The notes beneath the pieces are model-generated. The model was not told where the DNA came from, made no database searches, and was given only the letters and a program-made list of their open reading frames with translations. A stretch of 20,538 bases of DNA from UMGS1851 sp900555605 (GTDB lineage: Bacteria; Bacillota; Clostridia; UBA1212; UBA1255), in contig CABROF010000038.1 in NCBI GenBank assembly GCA_902472555.1, positions 1-20,538 on the forward strand, given 5' to 3'. Position numbers and translations under genes: made by a program. This document shows, one piece after another, positions 1-8,049 of this stretch (its first letter is position 1; every line of letters begins with the position of its first letter).

Positions 1-1
1 G

Positions 2-142
2 AACAGCCCGCCGCTGCAAATACAGCAGCAGAAACAGGCCTCATATACGGAACAGTCGCAGCAGATTCCCCCTGCTGCGCTGCAGACAGACGGGGAAAAC
101 GCGATGGAACACATGCTCAATGAATTGTTTGGGGAAAAATAA
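2..142 (+). CDS. C-terminal end of an unidentified protein (partial)
   Basis: An open frame enters from the left edge and runs 46 codons to TAA at 140-142. The visible part is very rich in Gln, Pro and Ala, so probably a flexible linker, and ends in a short acidic/amphipathic tail finishing MLNELFGEK. No catalytic motif is visible, so I cannot assign a family. It lies on the same strand as mutL, 88 bases upstream, and could be the first visible gene of a mutL-miaA transcription unit. That it codes is inferred from the frame, its composition and the lack of a better alternative in this stretch. Confidence 0.5.
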   Translation, partial: NSPPLQIQQQKQASYTEQSQQIPPAALQTDGENAMEHMLNELFGEK

Positions 143-230
143 CCGACTGACAGAAGGACAAAAGGCCGCTGCTGCCGCAGACACCGGCTTTATTGGAATG
201 AAACAAGCTGCGGGGAAGGATGTATGAAAA

Positions 231-2225
231 ATGGGCAAAATTATTATATTAGATGACCTTACGGCCAGCCAGATCGCCGCGGGTGAAGTCATCGAGCGGC
301 CGGCCTCCGTTGTAAAAGAGCTTGCGGAAAATGCCATTGATGCAGGCGCCTCAGTGATTTCAGCAGAGATAAAGGCAGGCGGAATTAAATATATTCGTGT
401 GACAGACAATGGCTGCGGATTTGAACCGGACGATGCCGTTATTGCGTTTGATAAACATGCCACCAGCAAGATCATCTGCGGCAGCGATCTGGACGAAATC
501 CGCACGCTCGGATTTCGCGGAGAAGCACTGGCCAGTATTGCCGCAGTCAGTGATGTAGAGCTGCTCAGCCGGACGGAGCAGGCAAAAGACGGCATTTATG
601 TACGGATCAAGGGCGGAAGTCTTCTGGAATCCGGCAGCCGCGGCGCGGCAAAGGGCACCGTTCTGACAGTGCGGGATCTCTTTTACAATACCCCCGCACG
701 CTTTAAATTCTTAAAAAAGGATCAGACGGAAGCAGGATATGTGGCAGATATCCTGCAAAAGCTTGCATTGGCGCATCCCGAGGTATCATTCCGCTTAATC
801 TCTTCCGGCAACGATGTTCTGCATACCCCCGGCAATCATGATCTGTTAAGCTGCGTATATAGTATCTACGGCAAGAGTGTTTCTGCCTCTCTGCTTCCCG
901 TGGAATATGAAAGCGATAGACTCCGGGTCGATGGCTTTGTCGGCATACGGGATGCCATTTACGGCAGCAGGAGCAGACAGACCTTTTTTGTAAACGGCCG
1001 GCATATTAAAAGCAAGCTGATCTCCTCCGCATTGGACGAAGCATATAAAACAGTTACCATGAAAGGTAAATTTCCATTTGCACTGCTTCGTCTGACAGTC
1101 CCCTGCACAGCAGTAGATGTAAATGTACATCCAGCCAAAACAGAAGTTCGTTTTTCGGACGAGAGCGCTGTGTTCCGGTGTATTTATCACGGTGTCAGCA
1201 ATGCGCTTTTTATGGAGAATACAAAGACTCCGGCACAGGCAGCGTCCGTCTCGGCCGTACCGCCGCCGATACCTGCCTCCCGTCCTTCTCCTGCGCAAAA
1301 GCCACAGGCGGCGCAGAAAGCGGAATCATTTTACCATCCCCTGCCGGACCCACAGCCGCAGGAACGTGTGCAGGCTGCTGTCACGCAGTCTTCCAAGCCG
1401 CCCGCTGCCGCTAATCGTCCCCCGCAGGAAGCAATCGATTCCTTTTTAAGTGTTATCGCAGAAAATACTGCAGAATTCGTTCCGGATCTGCCGCCTCTTC
1501 CTGCGGAGGCACCGCCGGGTGCCGCGGAAGCCTCTATCCCTGCCGCCGTATCTGCCGACATTCCTGCCGCAGACCATTCTGACGACAGGCAGGAAACCGC
1601 GGAAGAAACTGCTGCGCCACTCAATCTGCTTACCACGTATAACAGCACTTCGGTCTATACGGACAGTACGGTAATCGGCCAGGTTTTCGATACATACCTA
1701 ATTCTGCAGGATGGCGATGATATGGTATTGATCGACCAGCATGCCGCCCACGAGCGAATTATGTATGAACGGTTCAAGCATATGATCGAAAGCAAAGCGT
1801 CTGATACGCAGCTGCTGTTGCTGCCTCTCACCGTACAGCTTACGCCGTCTGAACATATGCTGCTCATAAAAAACATGGATTTTTTTACGAATATTGGATT
1901 TGCACTGGAGGACTTCGGGGGCCATACAGTCCTAATCCGCGGGATCCCCTGTGTAATGGAGCATTGCAATATCACAGAGATTCTTTTGGACGGGCTGGAG
2001 CATCTGCAGAAAAGTTCCGGTGAAATGGGACAATATCCGGATGAGGCAATTTATTCTATGGCCTGCAAAGCAGCGGTAAAAGCAAATAAACGCCTCTCTG
2101 AACTGGAAATCAGCGAATTGCTGCGGCAGCTTGCTGGTTTGGAAAATTCAGGAACCTGCCCCCACGGCAGACCGATTACAGTCCGAATTTCAAAAAAAGA
2201 AATGGAGCGCAGATTTAAACGATGA
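231..2225 (+). CDS. mutL: DNA mismatch repair protein MutL (endonuclease type)
   Basis: 664 aa. MutL couples mismatch recognition by MutS to strand incision and excision. The N-terminal GHKL ATPase is clear: ELAENAIDAGA near residues 30-40 (Glu33/Asn34), DNGCGF at 59-64, TLGFRGEAL at 92-100 and FYNTPAR at 151-157. A long Ala/Pro-rich linker follows at about 335-450. The C-terminal domain has the endonuclease motif DQHAAHERIMYE starting at Asp502, ACKAAVKA at 611-618 and CPHGRP at 643-648, the Zn/endonuclease set of MutLs from bacteria lacking MutH. The ATG at 231 is the only sensible start, since an in-frame TGA lies just upstream; GGGGAAGGA precedes it at 212-220. The stop overlaps the miaA start (ATGA), so the two are probably translationally coupled. 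Confidence 0.98.
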   Translation: MGKIIILDDLTASQIAAGEVIERPASVVKELAENAIDAGASVISAEIKAGGIKYIRVTDNGCGFEPDDAVIAFDKHATSKIICGSDLDEIRTLGFRGEALASIAAVSDVELLSRTEQAKDGIYVRIKGGSLLESGSRGAAKGTVLTVRDLFYNTPARFKFLKKDQTEAGYVADILQKLALAHPEVSFRLISSGNDVLHTPGNHDLLSCVYSIYGKSVSASLLPVEYESDRLRVDGFVGIRDAIYGSRSRQTFFVNGRHIKSKLISSALDEAYKTVTMKGKFPFALLRLTVPCTAVDVNVHPAKTEVRFSDESAVFRCIYHGVSNALFMENTKTPAQAASVSAVPPPIPASRPSPAQKPQAAQKAESFYHPLPDPQPQERVQAAVTQSSKPPAAANRPPQEAIDSFLSVIAENTAEFVPDLPPLPAEAPPGAAEASIPAAVSADIPAADHSDDRQETAEETAAPLNLLTTYNSTSVYTDSTVIGQVFDTYLILQDGDDMVLIDQHAAHERIMYERFKHMIESKASDTQLLLLPLTVQLTPSEHMLLIKNMDFFTNIGFALEDFGGHTVLIRGIPCVMEHCNITEILLDGLEHLQKSSGEMGQYPDEAIYSMACKAAVKANKRLSELEISELLRQLAGLENSGTCPHGRPITVRISKKEMERRFKR

Positions 2226-3178
2226 ATATCCAGGCTGTTATCATCACCGGCCCTACTGCTTCCGGCAAAACAGCGGCGGCCATTGAACTTGCACATCGTG
2301 TCGGGGGTGAAATTATTTCCTGTGATTCCATGCAGGTATATAAAGGTATGAACATCGGCACAGCCAAACCAACCCCCGATGAAATGGAGGGCATTCCCCA
2401 CCATCTGCTGGATGTGGCAGAGGTATACGACACCTTCAGTGTGGCAGATTATATGCAACTGGCGATTCCCTGCATCCGGGAAATCGCAGCAAGAGGGAAA
2501 CTGCCTATTATTGCCGGAGGGACGGGCCTGTATGTAACTTCATTGGCAGAAAATATTCAGTATGAAGAACAGACGGGGGATCCCGAACTCCGGGAACGTC
2601 TCAATCATCTTGCGCAGGAACAGGGTCCGGAAGCACTGCATCAAAAATTAGCAGAACTTGATCCGGAGGCCGCCGCACAAATTCATCCGCATAATATCAA
2701 GCGTGTTGTCCGCGCTGCAGAGCTCTCTGTATTGACCGGAAAGACACAGGCGCAGCGCAATGCAGCGTCCCGTAAAAAGCCATCGGATATTACTTATCAG
2801 GTATACGCCATTGATTGTGACCGCCGGCTGCTTTATGAGAAAATCAACCGCAGAGTCGACCTGATGATGCAGCAAGGGCTCCTTGAAGAAACACGCGCAT
2901 TGCTCCGGTACTGTCAGGCAGCATATCAAAAGGGACTCTCTTCTGCGCCTTCCTTTAGTAAAACCGCGCTGCAGGCCATTGGATACAAGGAACTGTTTCC
3001 ATATCTTGATGGAACGGTTTCCTTAGAAGCCGCCATTGCACAAATAAAACAAAATACAAGAAATTACGCAAAAAGACAGCTGACCTGGTTCCGCAGGCCC
3101 GCGTGGGTGCATTGGGTAACGCCGGAAATACTTTCCGAAATGATCTGCGGAGGTAAAATGATGGACAAAAATCGATAG
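2222..3178 (+). CDS. miaA: tRNA dimethylallyltransferase MiaA
   Basis: 318 aa, normal family length. MiaA transfers a dimethylallyl group to N6 of A37 in tRNAs reading UNN codons, giving i6A, the substrate that MiaB (also in this window) methylthiolates. The P-loop GPTASGKT is at residues 10-17, the catalytic CDSMQVY at 34-40 (Asp35), and an AGGTGLY motif follows. The start codon lies inside the mutL stop (ATGA overlap). The last codons are odd: GGAGGT at 3149-3154 sits 6 bases before an in-frame ATG (3161) that reads only MDKNR before the stop, so a good ribosome-binding site sits on the end of the gene. The mutS stop codon, on the other strand, is only 11 bases away. Confidence 0.98.
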   Translation: MNIQAVIITGPTASGKTAAAIELAHRVGGEIISCDSMQVYKGMNIGTAKPTPDEMEGIPHHLLDVAEVYDTFSVADYMQLAIPCIREIAARGKLPIIAGGTGLYVTSLAENIQYEEQTGDPELRERLNHLAQEQGPEALHQKLAELDPEAAAQIHPHNIKRVVRAAELSVLTGKTQAQRNAASRKKPSDITYQVYAIDCDRRLLYEKINRRVDLMMQQGLLEETRALLRYCQAAYQKGLSSAPSFSKTALQAIGYKELFPYLDGTVSLEAAIAQIKQNTRNYAKRQLTWFRRPAWVHWVTPEILSEMICGGKMMDKNR

Positions 3179-3189
3179 ATATCTCAGAT

Positions 3190-5823
3190 TTAGATACGCT
3201 TTTCCGCCTTCTGCTGCAGCCGGTAAAGCGCGTTCATCGCCTCAATCGGAGTAAGCTCCTGCACATTCATGGCTTTCAGTTCTTCTATAATTTCATCGTG
3301 CATAACCGTATTGGATGTGAAAGCAAATAGGTCCAGCTGATTTTCGGAAACCTGTCCGCCGCGTTTACGCGTGGCCTTTACTTCGCTCCGGCTGATATCC
3401 TGCTCCTCCAGCTGTGCCAGTATTTCTTTCGCCCGCAATGTAACGCTTTTAGGGATTCCGGCCAAAGCAGCTACCGCGATACCGTAGCTGCCGTCCGCTC
3501 CGCCTCTTTTCATTTTACGCAGAAAAATAATATCGTCGCCCTTTCGGTTGACAGACACACAATAGTTTTTCACGCCGGGAATGCGGCCCTCCAGCTCCGT
3601 CAGCTCATGGTAATGCGTTGCAAACAGGGTCCTGCTTTTGATATGGTCTACAATATATTCCAGGACTGCCCACGCAATGCTCAGCCCGTCAAAGGTACTG
3701 GTCCCTCTCCCGATTTCGTCCAGAATCAGCAGACTCCGGGCCGTAGCGTTTGCCAGAATATTGGCAACCTCACCCATTTCAACCATAAAGGTACTTTGAC
3801 CGGATGCCAAGTCATCCGAAGCGCCGACACGCGTAAACAGCTTGTCTACAATGCCGATCTCACCCTCTGCCGCCGGAATAAAGCAGCCGGCCTGCGCCAT
3901 CAGTACAATCAGCGCAACCTGCCGCATATATGTTGATTTTCCCGCCATATTCGGCCCTGTAATCACCAGCAGCATGTCCTCATCCATATTGGTATAGACA
4001 TCATTTGGTACAAAGGCTCCGCTGTCGAGCATACGTTCCACCACCGGATGACGGCTGTCTTTGAGAATAATTTCCGTTCCCTGATTCACCCTGGGCCTGC
4101 AGTAATTCTCCCGATCGGCGACTTCCGCATACGCAGACAGCGCATCCAGCTTTGCAATGGCGGCAGCGGTTGCCCGCAGTCGTTCCGCGTGAGAGGCCAC
4201 ATATTCACGGATACGGGTAAAATGCTCAAATTCAAGCCGAATCAGCCGCTCCTCCGCGCCTAATATGGTATCCTCCATCTTTTTCAGTTCATCCGTAATA
4301 TATCTTTCATTGTTTGTTAAGGTCTGTTTTCTGACATAACGCGCCGGAACCAGATTCAAATATGATTTTGTGATTTCTATGTAATAACCGAAAACGCGGT
4401 TATATCCGATCTTGAGATTCTTGATTCCCGTTTCTTCCCGTTCTTTGGCTTCTAACGAGGCCAGCCAGCCCTTTCCGTCCCTGGCGGCAGACCGGCAGCT
4501 GTCGATTTCCTCTTGGTAGCCGTCTTTTATAATGCCGCCCTCTTTCAGTGCCAAAGGCGGATCCTCGACGATGGCACGTTCCAAAAGTTCACAAATATCC
4601 TGCAGTTCATCGATCTGTTCCGTTTCCTCGCATAAAATAGGAGATGTACAGTTCTGAAGAAGCGCTTTCACATACGGCAATTTGCCCAATGATTGACGGA
4701 GTGATACCAGATCCCTGGCATTTGCGGTCCCTAAGGATATTTTTCCTGCAAGCCGTTCCATATCATATACGCCGCCTAAAAGCTCTCTCAGCTCGCTGCG
4801 TACCATAAAAAGAGATTTCAGCTCCTCTACGCCATCCAGACGGAGATTAATTGCATCTACATCAATCAGAGGCTGCTCCAGCCATTTCCGCAGCATACGT
4901 CCGCCCATGGAGGTAACGGTTCTGTCCAGCACCCAAAGCAGCGACCCGCGTTTTCCCTTATCCCGCATAGTCTCCGTAATCTCAAGATTCCGCCGGGAGG
5001 ATGCATCAATGACCATGTATTCCTCTACCTGGTAAAATTCCGCCTGTATAATGCCGTCTAAGTCCGCTTTCTGTGTATTTGCAATATAACTGATCAGCGC
5101 GCCGGCAGCGCGTACGGCAGGTTCTTGTTTTAAAAATTCTTTTTCCGCACCTTGTTTCTGTCCCATCAGGGGAAGCAAGCTGCCGCTGGCCCGCTCGTAA
5201 TCGTATTCTGCTTCCGGCAGCATCGTTACATATGCACCGGATATGGTATGTAAAATTTCTTCCAGCCTGACGCGGGATACCGCGGTATCATTGAGAATGA
5301 CTTCTTTCGGCGCAAAGCGGGCAATCTCGTTTGCCAAATGCTGAAAGGTACTGCCGATCGTCAGAGAAGTGCAATGCATCTCTCCTGTAGATAGGTCCGC
5401 CGCCGCCAATCCATAGATCCCTTTAAATTCATAAATCGATAAGATATAATTATTGAGCTTTTGATCCAGCATTTGGTCTTCTGTCACAGTTCCGGGCGTA
5501 TAGATCCTGACAATATCCCGCTCTACAATTCCCTTTGCCGTTGCAGGATCCTCCATTTGTTCACAAACCGCGACCTTATATCCGGCTGATATTAAACGGC
5601 TGATATAGGATAAGGCGGCATGATATGGCACACCGCACATCGGCGCCCGCTCTTCTAAGCCGCAGTCACGTCCTGTCAAGACCAATTCCAGGACTTTGGA
5701 GGCAGTCTTGGCGTCCTCAAAAAACATTTCATAAAAGTCCCCAAGACGAAAGAAAAGGATGCAGTCAGGACACCGCTCCTTTACTTTCAGGTACTGTTTC
5801 ATCATGGGAGTCAGTTCGGCCAT
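3190..5823 (-). CDS. mutS: DNA mismatch repair protein MutS
   Basis: 877 aa, full length for MutS1. It recognises mispairs and small loops and recruits MutL. The mismatch-reading Phe-X-Glu is FYE at residues 30-32 within FRLGDFYEMFFEDA. Walker A is GPNMAGKST at 623-631, followed by the LLILDEIGRGTSTFDGLS Walker B/D-loop region and the ATHYHELTEL switch. The C-terminus carries the usual helical dimerisation tail. The start MAELTPMMKQY matches the family N-terminus. It lies 49 bases downstream of the YlbF-family gene and probably shares its promoter at about 6336-6364. It ends head-on against miaA with no room for a dedicated terminator. Confidence 0.98.
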   Translation of the reverse strand: MAELTPMMKQYLKVKERCPDCILFFRLGDFYEMFFEDAKTASKVLELVLTGRDCGLEERAPMCGVPYHAALSYISRLISAGYKVAVCEQMEDPATAKGIVERDIVRIYTPGTVTEDQMLDQKLNNYILSIYEFKGIYGLAAADLSTGEMHCTSLTIGSTFQHLANEIARFAPKEVILNDTAVSRVRLEEILHTISGAYVTMLPEAEYDYERASGSLLPLMGQKQGAEKEFLKQEPAVRAAGALISYIANTQKADLDGIIQAEFYQVEEYMVIDASSRRNLEITETMRDKGKRGSLLWVLDRTVTSMGGRMLRKWLEQPLIDVDAINLRLDGVEELKSLFMVRSELRELLGGVYDMERLAGKISLGTANARDLVSLRQSLGKLPYVKALLQNCTSPILCEETEQIDELQDICELLERAIVEDPPLALKEGGIIKDGYQEEIDSCRSAARDGKGWLASLEAKEREETGIKNLKIGYNRVFGYYIEITKSYLNLVPARYVRKQTLTNNERYITDELKKMEDTILGAEERLIRLEFEHFTRIREYVASHAERLRATAAAIAKLDALSAYAEVADRENYCRPRVNQGTEIILKDSRHPVVERMLDSGAFVPNDVYTNMDEDMLLVITGPNMAGKSTYMRQVALIVLMAQAGCFIPAAEGEIGIVDKLFTRVGASDDLASGQSTFMVEMGEVANILANATARSLLILDEIGRGTSTFDGLSIAWAVLEYIVDHIKSRTLFATHYHELTELEGRIPGVKNYCVSVNRKGDDIIFLRKMKRGGADGSYGIAVAALAGIPKSVTLRAKEILAQLEEQDISRSEVKATRKRGGQVSENQLDLFAFTSNTVMHDEIIEELKAMNVQELTPIEAMNALYRLQQKAEKRI

Positions 5824-5872
5824 TCTTACCTCCGCACCGTCTGCTTATTCAAATCCAAATTCGTACTATCCC

Positions 5873-6253
5873 TCAATGGCAGCCGCTGCAGGAACTGCAG
5901 CTTCCGCTGCATCCGCTCTGCCCGCCCGTCACAAAATGCTGTATAATATCATTAATGGTTTTCATCATATTTTCAAAACCTTTTTTCCCCTCGAAATATG
6001 CATTTGTCACTTCATACGCATTCAATTCGCGCTGTTTATCCAGCAGACGGTTGCGAATTTCCTCCAATTTCTCTTTCTCCAGATCCTCCCGTGAAGCCTT
6101 TACCATCTCCATCTGAAGATCTTTAAATTCCTGCATCATCTGCTGTGCTCTGTCATCCAGCAGCAATGCATCCTCTGCCTTTCTCCACGCCTCAAACTCT
6201 CCGCTTTCCGCGATTGCCTCACCCAATTGCGCAGCTGCTTCTGCATAATCCAT
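5873..6253 (-). CDS. YlbF/YmcA (Ric) family regulator with C-terminal cysteine cluster
   Basis: 126 aa. The body is the all-helical, charged Com_YlbF fold (residues about 1-110). The tail GCSGSCSSCSGCH carries four cysteines (115, 119, 122, 125). In B. subtilis, YlbF, YmcA and YaaT form a complex carrying [4Fe-4S] clusters that works with RNase Y in mRNA maturation and affects competence, biofilm formation and sporulation; cysteine ligation here is inferred from that. I chose the ATG at 6253 because AAGGGTG lies 5 bases upstream; the ATG five codons earlier (6268) has no such site. In B. subtilis, ymcA lies between miaB and mutS, and this gene keeps its place next to mutS, so it is probably the YmcA/YlbF equivalent. 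Which paralogue it is cannot be told by eye. Confidence 0.85.
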   Translation of the reverse strand: MDYAEAAAQLGEAIAESGEFEAWRKAEDALLLDDRAQQMMQEFKDLQMEMVKASREDLEKEKLEEIRNRLLDKQRELNAYEVTNAYFEGKKGFENMMKTINDIIQHFVTGGQSGCSGSCSSCSGCH

Positions 6254-6335
6254 TGTATCACCCTTCATCTCATATCAATTTCCGACGGATACAAAAAGCC
6301 GCCGGTACATTCCTATTTTTTGTAATGCGTTGTTA

Positions 6336-6364
6336 ATTATACCTTTCCGTTCTGGATAAGTCAA
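6336..6364 (-). promoter_or_regulatory. Sigma-A promoter for the YlbF-family gene and mutS
   Basis: On the minus strand, TTGACT (6364-6359), a 17-base spacer and TATAAT (6341-6336). This is nearly consensus. Transcription should start near 6329, giving a leader of about 75 bases before the YlbF ATG. It separates ylbF-mutS from the upstream glycosyltransferase unit. Confidence 0.85.
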
Positions 6365-6439
6365 CCAAATCTGTTTTTGCAGCAGGAATAACGGCAGGAA
6401 AACTAATTCATAATATCCTTGCTTGTAGCACTTTCCCAT

Positions 6440-6478
6440 GGCGCGGCTGTGACATTTTTCATAATAAATCACCGCGCC
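6440..6478 (-). other. Inverted repeat just after the glycosyltransferase stop codon
   Basis: GGCGCGG (6440-6446) and CCGCGCC (6472-6478) are perfect complements around a 25-base AT-rich loop. They begin 2 bases past the stop of the GT-C gene in its direction of transcription. There is no U-run after either arm, so it is not a canonical intrinsic terminator; it could stabilise the 3' end or be the remnant of one. Confidence 0.45.
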
Positions 6479-6480
6479 AC

Positions 6481-8049
6481 TCAGGAGGTAAGCATATAAA
6501 AAACAGCAGAAACAAGACAAAACAATACTGCAAGCACAAAAACGCCGCAGCGCACAGCAGCAGCGAAACCGGTCGTTCTCCCCGCAGCAACAGGGACTTC
6601 TGTCTCTGATTTTTTCTCCGGATACAGAAACCCGATAAAAGCCGCTCCTGTCAGCAAAGTTGGTACGATATAGCGGAAATCCATGGTGCATGCAAACGGA
6701 AATCCGATGTTGAAAGAAATAAAGGAAAATAGTTGGGATCCCCAAAGTAAAAACAGCATCCATTTTCCCAACGCACCTACCGGCGCTTGCAGCAGCGGAT
6801 ATGTTTTATTTTTTGCAGAACGGATGAGTACATAGGCCATTGCAGCCAGACTGACCAATACCAGCAGAAAGCCTATTAAAACCAGTGTGGCGGCCAGACA
6901 TGCCGGTCCTGCAAAGGTATATTCTCCGAATAGTGAGCTCTTCAGCATAAACTCCCAGACACGATGGTCCGGCCGGAAGGGATGGCAGAGGGGTTCCGCT
7001 AAACAATCCGTAAGAGAAAAGGCAAAAAAACGTTCTCCAAATGAAATATCGCCGGTATAGATCGGATGAGAAAGACCGATATTATGCACAAACCCAAAGG
7101 GCTGTCCGAATTTGATAAAATTTCGGACAGAGTACCAAAGCCCCAACGGAAACGCAATTGCGGCAAATACGCCGAACTGCAGAAACAGACGCTTGACAGC
7201 CCCTTTTTCACGGCTTTTGGCAGTCCGGATCAGGACCAGCAGAAAAACGCAGCCGGTCACCGCCGCAATCATCCCCCCCGACAGCTTTGCCATCATTGCC
7301 AATCCGATAAAAATCGCCAGAATTACAATATCTTTCATGCAGCCGCTGACATACCATTTCAGGGTATATAAAAATGCGCAGAATAATAAAAGTACCATCA
7401 GCATATCGTTATTGATATTTGCGCTTAATATAAAAAAGGTCGGATGAAAGGAGATGATCGCAGTCGCAACGCCCACGCCGACCCGGGACATCCCGCATGC
7501 CCTGCATATCCGACAGCAGACCGGAATGCAGGCACAGGAAGCGATGGTAGGCACAATTTTAGTCGTATTGATCAAGAACTCCCAGTTATCCGTAAAAAGA
7601 GAAAAAAGCTTCATCACACCGGCAGAAAGGAAATGCAGAAGCGGCGGATGATAGTATTGGCGCTCATAAGAGTCCGGCAGCTGAAAATGCTCATAGAGAC
7701 GCATAATATATTCCTCATGCCCATTTTCACCGACAACGTCATGACTTCTAACGCTGTAGCCGGTATACAGCATATATCCGATACGCAGCAAAACCCCGCA
7801 TATCATAATAAACGTCACAAGATCCTTTTTATGGAACCACCCCGCTATATAGCCGACTGCATACGTCAGAATCAGCAGCGCGGATCCCGCCGCCATCAAA
7901 TACTGCCCCGCATGTCCGTGAAGTGCTGTCTCCGGCGGAAATAAGATATACGCGGCAAAAACAGCGGCAGTCATCAATAGATACGGAATCAGGCCGCGCC
8001 AGCCCCTGCTAATTTCCGGCGCTGGCGGATTGTTTATTTTTGGTTTCAT
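6481..8049 (-). CDS. Polytopic GT-C glycosyltransferase (ArnT/PMT, GT39-like)
   Basis: 522 aa with roughly 10-12 hydrophobic segments. Such enzymes move a sugar from a polyprenyl-phosphate donor to an acceptor on the outer face of the membrane. The first large extracytoplasmic loop has RSHD (Asp104, candidate catalytic acid) and then YYHPPLLHF (His134-Pro-Pro), the loop motif typical of GT39/GT83-like proteins. NINNDM at 211-216 and the K255 region match the same superfamily. I chose ATG 8049 because GGAG(AAAGAG) precedes it; an ATG 24 bases upstream lacks a good site. It overlaps the 3' end of the FAD oxidoreductase gene by 41 bases, which suggests coupled translation. Donor and acceptor cannot be inferred from sequence. 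Confidence 0.8.
   Translation of the reverse strand: MKPKINNPPAPEISRGWRGLIPYLLMTAAVFAAYILFPPETALHGHAGQYLMAAGSALLILTYAVGYIAGWFHKKDLVTFIMICGVLLRIGYMLYTGYSVRSHDVVGENGHEEYIMRLYEHFQLPDSYERQYYHPPLLHFLSAGVMKLFSLFTDNWEFLINTTKIVPTIASCACIPVCCRICRACGMSRVGVGVATAIISFHPTFFILSANINNDMLMVLLLFCAFLYTLKWYVSGCMKDIVILAIFIGLAMMAKLSGGMIAAVTGCVFLLVLIRTAKSREKGAVKRLFLQFGVFAAIAFPLGLWYSVRNFIKFGQPFGFVHNIGLSHPIYTGDISFGERFFAFSLTDCLAEPLCHPFRPDHRVWEFMLKSSLFGEYTFAGPACLAATLVLIGFLLVLVSLAAMAYVLIRSAKNKTYPLLQAPVGALGKWMLFLLWGSQLFSFISFNIGFPFACTMDFRYIVPTLLTGAAFIGFLYPEKKSETEVPVAAGRTTGFAAAVRCGVFVLAVLFCLVSAVFYMLTS

Noticed and set aside
41..595. 184-codon open frame on the minus strand over the start of mutL
   Set aside because: Ser/Ala-rich translation antisense to the conserved MutL ATPase domain, with no ribosome-binding site. 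A shadow frame.
6440..6478. Inverted repeat as an intrinsic terminator for the GT-C unit
   Set aside because: 25-base loop and no U-run on either strand. Kept only as a repeat.
6275..6763. 162-codon frame on the minus strand past the end of the GT-C gene
   Set aside because: It is another frame of the GT-C gene, running through the inverted repeat and the YlbF promoter. Composition is not protein-like.
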